Made by a program: the position numbers and the translations under genes
The notes under the pieces: generated by a model
The model's database searches: none
Seen by the model: the letters and a program-made list of their open reading frames with translations, nothing else
Told to the model about the DNA's origin: nothing
Origin: Desmodesmus armatus
Lineage: Eukaryota; Chlorophyta; Chlorophyceae; Sphaeropleales; Scenedesmaceae
Reading direction: 5' to 3'
Length of the DNA: 64,000 bases
Assembly (NCBI GenBank): GCA_007449985.2
Contig: VIIQ02000211.1
Coordinates: 1 to 64,000 of the forward strand
Part shown: one piece after another, positions 37,701 to 48,137 of the stretch
Position numbering within the stretch: the stretch's first letter is position 1
How the letters are laid out: each line of letters opens with the position of its first letter

Positions 37701-39879
37701 CAGACTGCCTGCAAACACACCACTGCTGGGCCAGCAAGGCGTGCAGTTCACCACACCCTGCTTGTCCCAACACGCCCCTCCTGCGTGCCAACAGGGGTTA
37801 GCACGATATCAGGCCTGGATCTCCTGCACATGCAAACACGCCCGCACGCCACACTGCACATCACAAGGACTGCTGGATACCGGTGCCTCATGGCCTAGAA
37901 GCCACACACCACATGCTGGATGGAGTTCCCAGCCCCTCTCACACCACCAATCTCACACCAACCACCTCCCACCAAGAATCCATTGATGTTCTATTCGGGA
38001 GTGGGTGGAATATGATATCTCCCTGCGATGCACCGTCACTCAATGTGCACAACACAAAGTCATCAATCCTTCTCCAGCATTCCTTGTTGTGAGACCAGTC
38101 TGGCCAGCACAGGCCACACAGAACAGAACAGCCTGGCCATCACGGACCTCACAGAATCCTACAGAACAAACCACCGCATTCGCACGCAGCACCACACATG
38201 CATGCGCGCCAACATCTTCAGCGCCACAAAGATTAAACAGCAAAGACGAGTGCTGAGACTTTGCACATGCATGCAAGGTCGCCGCATAGCACAAGCAGCT
38301 GTCAATGACCACACTGAAACAGCGCAGTCATGCACGCAGCATGCACTGCTGCAACAGACACCATACCGAGACGTGTACCAGAAGCTGACAACACAACAGA
38401 CACGTCACACTGTGACGTTCACACACAATTGTACTGCCAAGCTAGCACTGGTGAGACCAGACCAGCCAACAGCTGCATGATGTGTATGGTACTATTAGTC
38501 GTACAACAGCTTGACACCACACCATACAACAGCACAGCACACGAAGACGCGCAGATGCAACGACATGCTATGCCGAAAACCACTCCTCCACACACACATG
38601 TACAGCATTGACCGGCTGGGACCTGGTGCTTTGCTACTCAAGACCACACATCTCTCACACACTCTCCTCACACAAATGATCACAACATTCCTTTCACCAC
38701 GGTACAACGTGCGCCACAGGCGCACAGCAGACAGGACGCATGCAGCAGATATACACAGCCACCCTGCTGCAAACAGCTGGATACATCAGGCCTTCCACAA
38801 AGCCTGGAAACCAAACAGCACAGCACGCGTGGTACCCATGTCTCAGGGAGAGTGCGCAGCCAGAGAGTGGATGGGCACAACCGCGTGCTGGATTGACCAG
38901 CACAAACACACGGCCAACCACTGCACCAAACAATGCAATCCTTCAGCACGACAACCTTCACCAGGACAACCCAAGACAACGGTTGGCTGTCCCTGCACCC
39001 TTGCCCCTACACCATCAGACAACACAGCAACCACGACACTGAACAGCTAGCTGCCACTGACGATGGAACCTTCAAGGTTGCCTCACCACTGAAAGCGCCT
39101 GCAATCCTTCGCATCAATGAGCAAGACAACCAGCAAGACAGCCAAAACAAGTACAATGAATGACTGCCCTTGCACCCAAGCCCTCTCAAAGACAAACAAA
39201 GCAGCAGCAGCTTGCTGCCACTGAGACGAGCTTGGGCTCACCTCTGACAGAGCCCTTGTGCCAACTGTAGGATGAAGTGGACAAGGAATGTCTGTCCTTG
39301 CTCCCAAGCCCTCTTGACCACAAACCGAGCAGCAACAGCTGCTGCCAAGCAACGTGAGCTTGGGCCCACAACTGATTCAGCCCGTGTAAAGCCCTGTCAG
39401 CACTCAGCAGGACCATCAAGTGTGGAAACGGAATGACTGCCCTTGTACCCTCGTCCCACACAACCACACACAGCACCAAGCAGCAACAGCTAGCTGCCAC
39501 TGGCGATAGACCTGAGACCCACTAGTGTTGACCTTGCCAACGCCCAAACAGAACCACAAACAAAAGCCTCCAAAGCTAGCAGCCTTCACATGGCTGCAGC
39601 AAAGATCAGAGTCAACAGCATCTGTAAAGCAAGCTTCCTGTGGGTAGAAGCACCCTGTGCAGGCAAAGCCATGCCGGCACCTGGTGCATGTACAGGTGCA
39701 AGCACAGCACACACCAAGCGCATCAATACAAGGGCTGCCAGGCCACCGAAGTGATGCTGACTGTAATAAAATCAGCTCACAAATATCCTTTGGCCCGTCT
39801 GCTGCTGCAGAACAGCAACTCTGCCCTTGCACAACATGCCGTGCTGCACCTAGCTGCCTTTTGAGAGCAGCTGCAGCAT
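34734..39879. other. Long stretch without recognised gene; A+C-rich from about 36.2 kb
   Basis: No conserved exons were found on either strand. From about 36,200 to 39,800 the plus strand is dominated by A and C (words such as CACAACACA, ACAACCAAC), with few G and T. In this window sense-strand introns are G/T-rich, so the bias suggests minus-strand transcription. This could be a very long 3' part of the PP2C transcript, an unspliced non-coding RNA, or an unrecognised gene. Confidence 0.5.
38970..39512. repeat. Degenerate tandem repeat of about 130 bp, four copies
   Basis: Copies begin near 38,975, 39,160, 39,285 and 39,430. They share the order GGAATGACTGCCCTTG, CCCAAGCCCTC, CACAAC, then GCAGCAACAGCTAGCTGCCA and GACGAGCTTGGGC-type words. 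Spacing varies (about 120-185), so the array is old. It lies about 0.4 kb downstream of the PP2C stop. Confidence 0.7.
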
Positions 39880-42800
39880 TCACTCAAACACCAGCACCAT
39901 GGCCGTGGTGTTGTCAGTGTCTCCTTGGCTGCACTCTGACAGCATGATAGTGTCATGCACGAGCTGCCGTGCAGCTTCCTCTGCGCTGCCTCCAGCAGAC
40001 ACCACATCCATCACCCTGTTGGCAGCCTCACGGGGGTCCATCACGTCCCACACACCATCACTCGCCACGATCTGCATACATGCGACAACACACAGAGTAC
40101 GTGCAGCAGAGATAGCGCAAGTATGGTAAGTTGATATCAGTGGCAACTGGCACCACAAGTGTTCGTGCAACCATGACACACCTGTTGAGTGAAAGGCTGT
40201 GGGCCTTTGCTGCCGAGAAGCTTCCCCAGCATGGTAGGCTGACGCACAGGTGCAGCATGTTCAAATCTGCATGCATGCAGTGCTGATCAACATCGTGTAG
40301 ATGCATGCAGTACTGACCCAACCCACCAGGCAGGTGTCCTCGGGCTGCAGTGTCAGCACTTTGACGGTGGGCTCGCACAGGACGCCGTAGGCAGAGAGGT
40401 GCTTGTGGCCCAGCGCGCGCGTCACACTCAGCTCGTAGCCCGCCATGTTGCCGGCACGGATGCTGATGTAACCGCGGTCGATGAGGCTGCAGCACAAACA
40501 CAGCACAAGGCATGTGGCTTACAAGCGATCACAGACAGGGGTGCACGACTGCTGGCGTTACTGAGAGCCTGGCCCTGTTGAAAGTCATAACTTGAGATTT
40601 CCAGCAAGCAATCATCAATCTGATGCCTGCAAACAGCAGCCTCTGCGGCCGGTAACCTCACACGCATATCATCCACTGGATGATATGCGTGTGGCACACG
40701 CACCAGCGGCCTACGCAGGCTGTGCTGCTGCTCACCTGGCATGGTCGCTGTGCTTGAGGCGTATCCTTGCAGCCTCACACTCATTCATGCCGTTGTGGTC
40801 TGTTGTCAGCATGCGTGCTGCCACATCACCATCGTCCGTGAGGCTGCAATAAAGGCGGCAGGACAGACTACATGGTCAGCCACAGTTGGCAGATGCCAGC
40901 ATGCACAGCAGCATGCAAACGTATTTTACCGCCTCCAAGATAACTGTTTTGTATGTTGTAGGAAGTCTGCATGTATGCATGTATGTCAAGTTCTATGTTG
41001 ACAGCAGTAGAAGATTTTACCTGACAAGTGCTGCAGAGGAGTCGCCCACGTTGGCAATACACAGCTGGTCCCCCTGCACCACTGCAAGGGTGCAAGTGGC
41101 ACCACACTCCAGCAGGCGGTCACAACCCTGCAGCACAAAGACACAGCAGATGACCCCATACCCAACACAAGGACAGCAGACAAGCCCTCGTCAGTACAGC
41201 TCACAACTGCACCAGCTGTCCAGCCAGGCCAGTGCTTCAACTCTGCTGCAGTTCTGCCGCTCTGTGAGTCGATGGCAGACATGGTATACTCAGAAAGCTT
41301 GAGGAACGGATGCAATGTATCCTTGTCAGAGGTGGGTGGGCTGCGATGGCCCTCCCCAGTGGCATCACACTCACCCCGCCGCAAGCCTCCGACGCCCTGT
41401 AGCAAGGCAGGCCATTGGGCCTGTACAGTGTGTATGTCATCTTGTTCCTGCAACCGGCAAAGCGAATCAGACATACTTGTCAACATCGGCAGGAATGCAA
41501 AGGCCCATTTAAGAAGGCTGCACACAAGCGAACGCAGGTGGACTGCGGGCCCAGGCGTCTTGGAGACGACACCCACAGACATGCTCCTGGCAAATGGCCC
41601 CAGTGTTGGCGCAGCATGCGCTCCCGCTGTCTCCACACAAGTCTGGGTTGCAGGCACTATAACGGTTTGTATCAGGAACACTACCTCAGGCGCCACATTC
41701 AAGCATATCCACATGAGCGCACACACAGGGACGGCAACTGGTGTGCAGGGTACTCACAGGTTGCCATATGGGTATGTGACAGCGTTGGGAGGGTCGTCAT
41801 AAACGCTGAGTGAGGCCTCATGTGCCCTGGTGAACGCACCCTGCAGGCACAGGATGGCAGCATGCAGGAGCAGGGCTGCAGCGCTGAGAGCTGTGACAAA
41901 TCAATGGCGATGCAGGCTTGGCCTCATGCGCTGTGCCAGAAAAATTGATACGTCGGCTGGTGGGCGCCTCACAGTGTACAACCCATGCATGCGTTGATCA
42001 GAAACCTGCCATCGAGATCGATTCAGTGAGCAGGAATCGTGATGTCTTCCGCAGTCCCAAAGACAGCGGCATCTGGTCACCCACAACATTTAGCACCAGC
42101 CACTCAGCACCAGCGTGATTCCGAAACCCTGCATTTGGTTGCCGACGACGCACCTTAACGTACCCCACCAGCTTGTCAGTGGGTTGGTCCATGATGTTGT
42201 TGCCGTTGTGCTTGGCGCGTGCACACACGTCAGCCACAAGGGCCTCACCGGCCTGGCGGGCCACCTGCTCACCCAGCATGCCGTGACCTGCGACAGCAAC
42301 AGGGGAGCAGGGGCAAGAGAGGTTGCTGGGCAAGGCGAGGGCGGTGCAGGAGGTATACTGCAATGCTGAGTGTGAGTGTGAGTGATTGAGCACAGCATGG
42401 CATCTGCACATGGCCAAGCTGGCCTACGGAAACAGCCAGCACAACTCCCGGTATTATGCTGACAGACTCCTCAGTCAAGCCACAGCCAGCGACATTCCGG
42501 TGCTTTTGTTGGGCCCCAGTGTGAGGCTCAATGCAATGTGCAACAGGGGACCTTGGCTTGAGGCAGGTTTACTTGCTGACCGAACAGCAACGAGCAAGGC
42601 AGACGGGCCCCTCACCGTCCAAGACAGCTGCCACACAGCACTGCTGCCAGAAGCTCTTGCCATGCGTGCCATCAAGTTCCTTCTCACTGAAGGCTTGCTG
42701 AACGATCTGCAGGCACCAAATGGGGATCCATGCAGGTCAAGTTTGGGTTGGGTGATGTTGCTGCGTGGACCATAGCATGGGCCCTGCACCCCACCTGGGA

Positions 42801-42936
42801 GCGTGTGCCAAACGTTGCATCGCATGTAAGGTAGGTAAGACAACGTGACACGCCCTACACTCACCGCATAGTCCTGGTTCAAGTCCCCATACCGGTTCCC
42901 AGGATGGGAACAGTGTCCAACAGAAGCGAGCTTCAT
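39880..42936 (-). CDS. Protein phosphatase 2C (PPM family)
   Basis: A metal-dependent Ser/Thr phosphatase. Nine minus-strand exons, all in phase: 42936-42865, 42643-42616, 42287-42154, 41840-41758, 41447-41375, 41127-41021, 40843-40736, 40486-40327, 40071-39880; 318 residues, essentially a bare catalytic domain. Motifs in order: SHPGNRYGDLNQDYA (residues ~10-24), AVLDGHGMLGEQVA (metal-binding DGH), FTRAHEASLSVYDD, LLECGATCTLAVVQGDQL then IANVGDSSAALV (GDS), LTTDHNGMNECEAARI, AGYELSVTRALGHKHL, LIVASDGVWDVM (metal-binding DG) and GDTDNTTAMVLVF (terminal DN). All metal-coordinating acidic residues expected for PP2C are present, so it should be active. Exon 2 is only 28 bases and its acceptor is a NAGNAG (CAGCAG), so a one-residue splice variant is possible. 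The start is the ATG 20 codons inside an open frame (alternative 42996). No targeting peptide is evident. Confidence 0.93.
40659..40693. repeat. Perfect 17-bp-arm palindrome in a PP2C intron
   Basis: CACACGCATATCATCCA, one base, then TGGATGATATGCGTGTG. On the transcribed (minus) strand it lies about 40 bases after the 5' splice site of the seventh PP2C exon. It could form a hairpin in the pre-mRNA. Confidence 0.95.
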
Positions 42937-45029
42937 GGGGCCAAGCCTTGCCGTGCTGCAACGTCCAATAGGTGTATTGGCTACTGCATGCACCAACCAG
43001 CTGCGCTATACAACGCTCGATGCTGTGTTCGACTCTTTGCTTCCTGCCTGTCCGACCCAGGGAGCACCGGGAAGGGCTAGGTTGCTACCAGGGAGCGCTC
43101 TTTGGCTTCTATCAAGATGTCAATCAGGTTTGCAGCTGTCGGACAAGAGCCCAAGGCACAGCGATCCAAGATAGTTTGAGATACTTTGAGGCAGACCTGG
43201 GGCTGAGCAAGACGCACGCGATCCGTTGGCAAAGCAAAGATGAGTGCAACGATGACAGAACTGATGAAGAATCCGTTCGGGCTGCCACGCTGTGGTAGCA
43301 GGCTGGGGTGGTTGGAAATATCCTGCAGAACCCTTCATTGGGGTTTGTAGTTTCTCGCCATTCAGGAGTTATCTCTTTCGATGGACTGCTCAACAGTCTA
43401 CATTTAGCTCATGGACAGTCAGAGGGGAAGGAGTGTGGTTTTGGGGAAGGTGACCAGGGGTTAGAGAGAGGTGGCGGTGCGTGCAGCTGCAGGCTCTAAG
43501 CTGACCATGTTGTATGTACTCCCTTGGCTTGCTTGGATGCAGGCGCGTGTGACGGTTGGGCTAGATAACAGCCCCTTTGCAGCTCTGCCAGACGGCTGAC
43601 ACATTAAAGCCATCGTTAGGAACAGCGCTGTGCCGTGTTCACAGCATCAGCCAAGGTGCAGTGAGCCATGCAGTGAGCCTTGGGAGGGACTTGTTTGCAG
43701 GCCAGTCCACCTTGTACTTGCAGCTGTGACAAAGTACTCACAATCAACCACTCATCCACTAAGCCCAGGGGGGTGGACACCAGAGTGCAGCCAGCATTCA
43801 AAACGCCAGCCCCACAGGGCCTGTGGCTACAAGCATCAAACCACCAGGCAGAGCAATTGCAAGGGCAAAGCACAGCAGATGTGCACAGATTATGCTGTAG
43901 TTCCCAGCATGCAGTGGGATTCCACCCACAAGGTGGCCTATTGCAAGTGCAGCAGGCACATCAGGAACAGCAGCTGCAACAGCGACAAAGCTGCAACTCC
44001 GCAGTCTCCCTAATGCGTGTGGCTGAGTGGGGGCCCCTCACTCACACCTGACAGTTTGTAACTGTCAGCCTGGCACTGTCCTCAAATTCACCGGCACCCA
44101 CTGGCATCTGATATGCATGCAACCCACATGGGAAGCGAGGGCTCATGGAGGCCAGACACAGAGCCAGTAGTCCACTACAGATGCACTATGACAAACATCA
44201 GTAGGCGCAGGAGCAGCAGCAGCAGCAAACATCACGCTCATGCTTGAGGCGCTCAATGACCGTTATTGAACATGATGTAGTACACAACAAGCAGAAGCCA
44301 CACCTGTGGCACTGGTGGGACACACATACAGAGTACTGCTGCAGGTCACCAATGACATCCATGACAAGAGCTTCTGTCCCAGCCACCAAGGTGGACAAAG
44401 GCTGGTTCAACCAACTTGGCGATGCAGGCTAGTCACCGCACCCCTGCATGCCAGCGCTGCACCAGTGTACTAGCCTTCACTATGACTTGCATGGCCAGCC
44501 AAACGTGCAAGCTCAAAACCTCCTGCTGATGCATTGGCAGACTCTGTCTTGGAAGGCAACAGATGCTATGTATCCTTGACCACTGTGCGCACCATCGAAC
44601 AGCCACCCCAACGTGCAATAATGACACCAAAGGACCTGCCTGTAGAACAAGGGCCCTGTCACAGGGGGCCACAGGGTGAGAGCTGAATCAGACAGCTTCT
44701 GTTGCCTCATTCGCCACCGGCACTCATCTGCATATGACCCCGATCCCAGAGAGCCATCCTTGATGCAGAACCCAATCACTGTGTTATTGAGCGCCATCCA
44801 TCGATGCCTGGCTCCCACACCGAGGAACATGCCTAGAGTCGTGGTGTCCCTGGATATACTAGCGGCCTCCATGGGTTACATGCATGCAGTGTCAAACCTC
44901 AACGCCCACGAAAACACAACTATAGGGACAGCAGCACGGTGTGCCCTCCTCAGGCTGTTCCGCAGTGGCAGGCCTGTCTGACACACACCTGTACCTCAAC
45001 GTATGCCGTGGTACTTTGACCATGCACGG
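42937..45029. other. Spacer upstream of PP2C; one copy of a dispersed repeat
   Basis: This includes the PP2C 5' flank and the dispersed repeat at 43731-43900. Open frames such as plus 42972-43298 and minus 44513-44872 have no recognisable motifs. Confidence 0.5.
43731..43900. repeat. Dispersed repeat, copy 1
   Basis: It shares an ordered set of words with 56832-57000: TCAACCACTC, CACTAAGC, then CCCCACAGGGCCTGTGG and GCAAGGGCAAAG.ACAGCA. Same orientation, about 13 kb apart. Not coding in any conserved frame. Confidence 0.75.
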
Positions 45030-45152
45030 TGGCCACGTGGCACACGGCAAACCCTGATGGTTCTGACATACCCCCAGACAACAACCAATCCAAGGACAGC
45101 TGCAGTCACGCCCCTGTGCCAGAATGCGTCACTCTCTTTCAGAAGCTTCACC
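45030..45152 (-). pseudogene. Detached exon-like fragment related to the 48-kb membrane protein
   Basis: On the minus strand this reads DAFWHRGVTAAVLGLVVVWG then YVRTIR. It matches, in the same frame, the segment GAFWPKGVAVAVLLLAVVWG then CPGTIK of the protein at 48138-48803. About three quarters of bases 45054-45127 match 48344-48419. A splice-acceptor-like ATTAG precedes it. It lies just 3' of the ARM-repeat gene, so it is either a decayed copy or an alternative 3' exon of that gene. The conserved frame argues against pure decay. Confidence 0.45.
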
Positions 45153-45203
45153 TAATCGTACAGAATGTATATGACGCGCTCAATGATGATCAACATTCCG
45201 ACG

Positions 45204-46277
45204 TCACCGAGGACTAGAGTTGAGAAGGGCGGCATTTGCTGCCTCCACAACTTCAGTATTGTTGCTATACCGCAACGGCATCAAGGCATGCTGCGCAGCA
45301 AAGCTGCGTATGCTCACAGCAGCGTCAGGATATGCCAGGTGTGCAAGCGCCCAGGCGGCATGCACCTTGACTTTATCTGTGCTGTTGTCTCCAAGCAGCT
45401 TCACAAGGCGATGCACACAGCCTGGGATACGGGCTATCAGCGCAGCATTTGCCTTGTGCGCGGCCAGGTTCCCCAGTGCACCAGCCGCATTCTCCTGAAC
45501 ATAGGTGTCATTGCTGTGCAGCAAGTCGACCAATGACTGCAGTACGCCAGGAGCTGCCCCAATAAGCACTTTACAATCAGTGCAATCATATGCCATGCTC
45601 ATCAAGGTTCCGGCCGGATATGAAATCAAGTGTTGCATCACTTTTGGGGTGTGCCGGGTGTGCAGCAACTCAGCGACTCCTTCAATGCAGCCTGGCGTTG
45701 CGGCCATGATAGTCCTGGTAGCGCCGTCTAACATGGCAAGCAATTGAAGCGCTATGACTGCGTGATACTGCTGCAACCAAGTATTGCTGGTTGAATTGAG
45801 CTGAGCCACCAAACCCTCCAGCGTCCCTGACAAAGTTGCAGCCAAGATTGGATCCAACTTCAAGTTGGACCCGGGGTCATCATGACGATGATCGTCCTCG
45901 AGTTCGAGGAGCCTGGCTGCTGCCCGCCTGGCAGGAATGCCAGGGCGTGTGTCGTCACCAGCAACACTTACTTTTGGATCGGATTGAGTCTTCAGGTGTT
46001 GAGCAATTGCCCAGATATCAGAGGATGTGTCAATATCCTGTGGTCGAATGGTGGTGTTCAAGGTCCTTTGCATGATTGCGAACTCCTTCAGGACCTTGGC
46101 CCTCACTGCACCAACCCGGTAAGAAGCAAATGCAGCTTCCCAGGCCTGAACAAGAGCTGGTTGCGTGTTCAACAGCCATGTGCTGAAGTCCTGGAGGGGG
46201 TTAGGGCCGTGTGTGCTTGCTGGTGTTGTCAAACATGCCCCAAGGATGGCAACGACCCACAGTGATGATGCCTTCAT
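45204..46277 (-). CDS. Secreted armadillo-repeat protein, function unknown
   Basis: A single-exon frame of 357 residues from ATG at 46277 (an upstream in-frame ATG at 46307 is less likely because it buries the signal peptide). The N-terminus, MKASSLWVVAILGACLTTPA, is a signal peptide. Residues ~20-110 have no recognisable domain. From about 150 on there are ARM-type helices: GTLEGLVAQLNSTSNTWLQQ, PGCIEGVAELLHTRHTPKV, PGVLQSLVDLLHSNDTYVQE followed by NAAGALGNLAAHKANAALIA, then PGCVHRLVKLLGDNSTDKVK and AAWALAHLAYPDAA. ARM repeats are usually cytosolic or nuclear binding scaffolds, so a secretory signal is unusual; several N-x-S/T sites fit secretion. Its 5' flank and first codons resemble those of the gene at 48.1-48.8 kb. 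A perfect 28-bp palindrome lies 72 bases upstream. Confidence 0.72.
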   Translation of the reverse strand: MKASSLWVVAILGACLTTPASTHGPNPLQDFSTWLLNTQPALVQAWEAAFASYRVGAVRAKVLKEFAIMQRTLNTTIRPQDIDTSSDIWAIAQHLKTQSDPKVSVAGDDTRPGIPARRAAARLLELEDDHRHDDPGSNLKLDPILAATLSGTLEGLVAQLNSTSNTWLQQYHAVIALQLLAMLDGATRTIMAATPGCIEGVAELLHTRHTPKVMQHLISYPAGTLMSMAYDCTDCKVLIGAAPGVLQSLVDLLHSNDTYVQENAAGALGNLAAHKANAALIARIPGCVHRLVKLLGDNSTDKVKVHAAWALAHLAYPDAAVSIRSFAAQHALMPLRYSNNTEVVEAANAALLNSSPR

Positions 46278-46348
46278 GGATGTGTGTGGCGCCTGTGTGG
46301 CAGTCATCCAACAGCAGTCAGTTGATACATGCCTGTATGTTACCTCGA

Positions 46349-46376
46349 GGAACCTGCAAGAGCTCTTGCAGGTTCC
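46349..46376. promoter_or_regulatory. Perfect 28-bp palindrome upstream of the ARM-repeat gene
   Basis: GGAACCTGCAAGAG is followed directly by its reverse complement CTCTTGCAGGTTCC, with no spacer. Its position 72-99 bases 5' of the start codon would suit a dimeric regulator site or a 5'-UTR hairpin. No named binding family is claimed. Confidence 0.5.
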
Positions 46377-46499
46377 AGACTCACCAATCCAGACTTACAA
46401 AGACATGCTTGACATCTGCTGCTGTTGCTGCAAGACACAAAAGGCTGCCAGCTCAGTCGGTCTGCAGAAGGCTCACCTGTGCGCCTCGTCCCTAAAATG

Positions 46500-48137
46500 C
46501 GCTCTGTATGCGTCAGGTGAGTGTTTGTTGCAGACCAGATGAGGCAATATTGCCACGCCGAAAGAGGCACGGTACAGCTGTACACGTAGGCGTGCCTGAA
46601 TCCTTTTCAAAAGCTTTTCCTGTGGTGTATTTCCTTTGTGGCTGGACGTTGTGCATCACTGCGAAGCGCACCTGTTCAATGTCTCCAGCTCACTTTGGCT
46701 GTAGCAAAAAATTGCAACAGTGCTACAGCATTTTCAAATCAGAATGACGAACCAGCATCACCGTGTACCGCACATACCATTGCATGCTGAGGGTCTGATC
46801 AGATTCATCCTGCTTTGGTAGCTGTAGCAAGCAATGCTGTTGCATAGCTTCGTGTCATCATGATCAATTGGTTATCACACCACACTAGGATTGTGACGCT
46901 ACTAGCGAGGCCCAGGTGCCGCACAATTACTCTCACACCTGGTGAGTGTTGCTTGCTTGCCTGCCAGGGCACCGACAAGGATCTGAGGGGGCCTGCATGT
47001 TGCATGTTCCTTCAGTACACGCCTAGGCTGAACTGAAGGGAAATGCTGCCAAAGCCAGCGGCGCACTGTTGCACAGGAACCAACACAATGCCATACTCTA
47101 CTATATCAACTGATAGTACTGTCAGACACCGTCACTGTAATCGACACACTGTTGCAATAGGCTGCAGACTGTGCTGACCCCTTGATGTCACAGCAACACC
47201 GCAAACTGCCCCATGTGACTCAGTGTGTGGCAGCTCCAGGTTGCGCTCAACCACCAACATGCACGTTGTAACATCATACACCATGCAGAAGCCAAAACAC
47301 AGGCGCACACGCACACACAGCACTACCATGGGCGGCACTCAACAGGAGCCGCCCCCAAAGTCCCAGCCACCAAGACCGGCAATCATGGTCACTGGCAATG
47401 CAGGTTGGTTGCCGCCAACCAGGAGTGGGCCACCCTGCACAACACTTGCTGATAGCGCTGCACCAGTCTGGCACCCTTCACCTTGACTTACGTGAACAGC
47501 TAGTGCAGAAACTGAAAACCCGCTGATGTCAAAAAGATTCCAGCAACATCTGCAATGCATGGTCTTACTGCAGTCAACAGCAACCCCCGGCATGTATGAG
47601 CCGTTGGGTAAGAGTGACACACATGAACCATGTATGAGAGCTGTAGTTCGAGCTGGTTGACTGGCACGCTGCATGACACTCCCTGACAGCAGTGCACCAG
47701 TGCACAAGGTCGAGGGCCTTCACCTTGCCAAGGTAAGGCTTACATGACCAGCTAGTACAAAAACGGCCTCTGCTGATGTCATAAAAGCCTCAAGCAACAG
47801 CTGCAATGCATCATCCATGCTGCCTCCAGTCAATAACGACACCAACGTGTATAAATGACACATATTGACGTTGTATGGCAGCTGAGTCAGGCAGCCTGCC
47901 TGACACACAGACCACTGCACAGCAAGGCGGCCGACCCTGCTCTAAAGCCCCTAGGTTTGTGCTGTGTACACATGTTGCGTGCTGCGTGTGTGCCAGTCTT
48001 TGGTGGGTCACTGATGAACATCGTCATCAACTCGGCTGGCAGCCAAAGCCAACAGCCTGGAGCTGAGCTCCAAAGCGTCGCAGACCTTATCAGTCAGTCA
48101 AAGACCTTGTCAGTTGAAGTCTCATGAGATCAGGTCA
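46500..48137. other. Spacer with a duplicated block; no firm gene
   Basis: Apart from the tandem block at about 47,474-47,930 no conserved feature was seen. Minus-strand frames there are short. Both repeat copies end in a GTAAG donor-like site at the same aligned position. Confidence 0.45.
47474..47930 (-). repeat. Degenerate ~240-bp tandem duplication with aligned splice-donor-like sites
   Basis: Copy 1 (about 47474-47716) and copy 2 (about 47717-47930) align through CCTTCACCTTG, CAGCTAGT.CA.AAAC, CTGATGTCA.AAA, AGCAACA.CTGCAATGCAT and TGACACA.AT. Read on the minus strand each copy has TGCATTGCAG, then about 55 bases, then CTAGCTG.TCA followed by GTAAG, like a duplicated exon. The coding frame is not convincingly conserved. 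Confidence 0.6.

Noticed and set aside
40986..41726. 246-codon minus-strand ORF
   Set aside because: It runs in another frame through PP2C exons and introns; the spliced PP2C model with all motifs explains the region.
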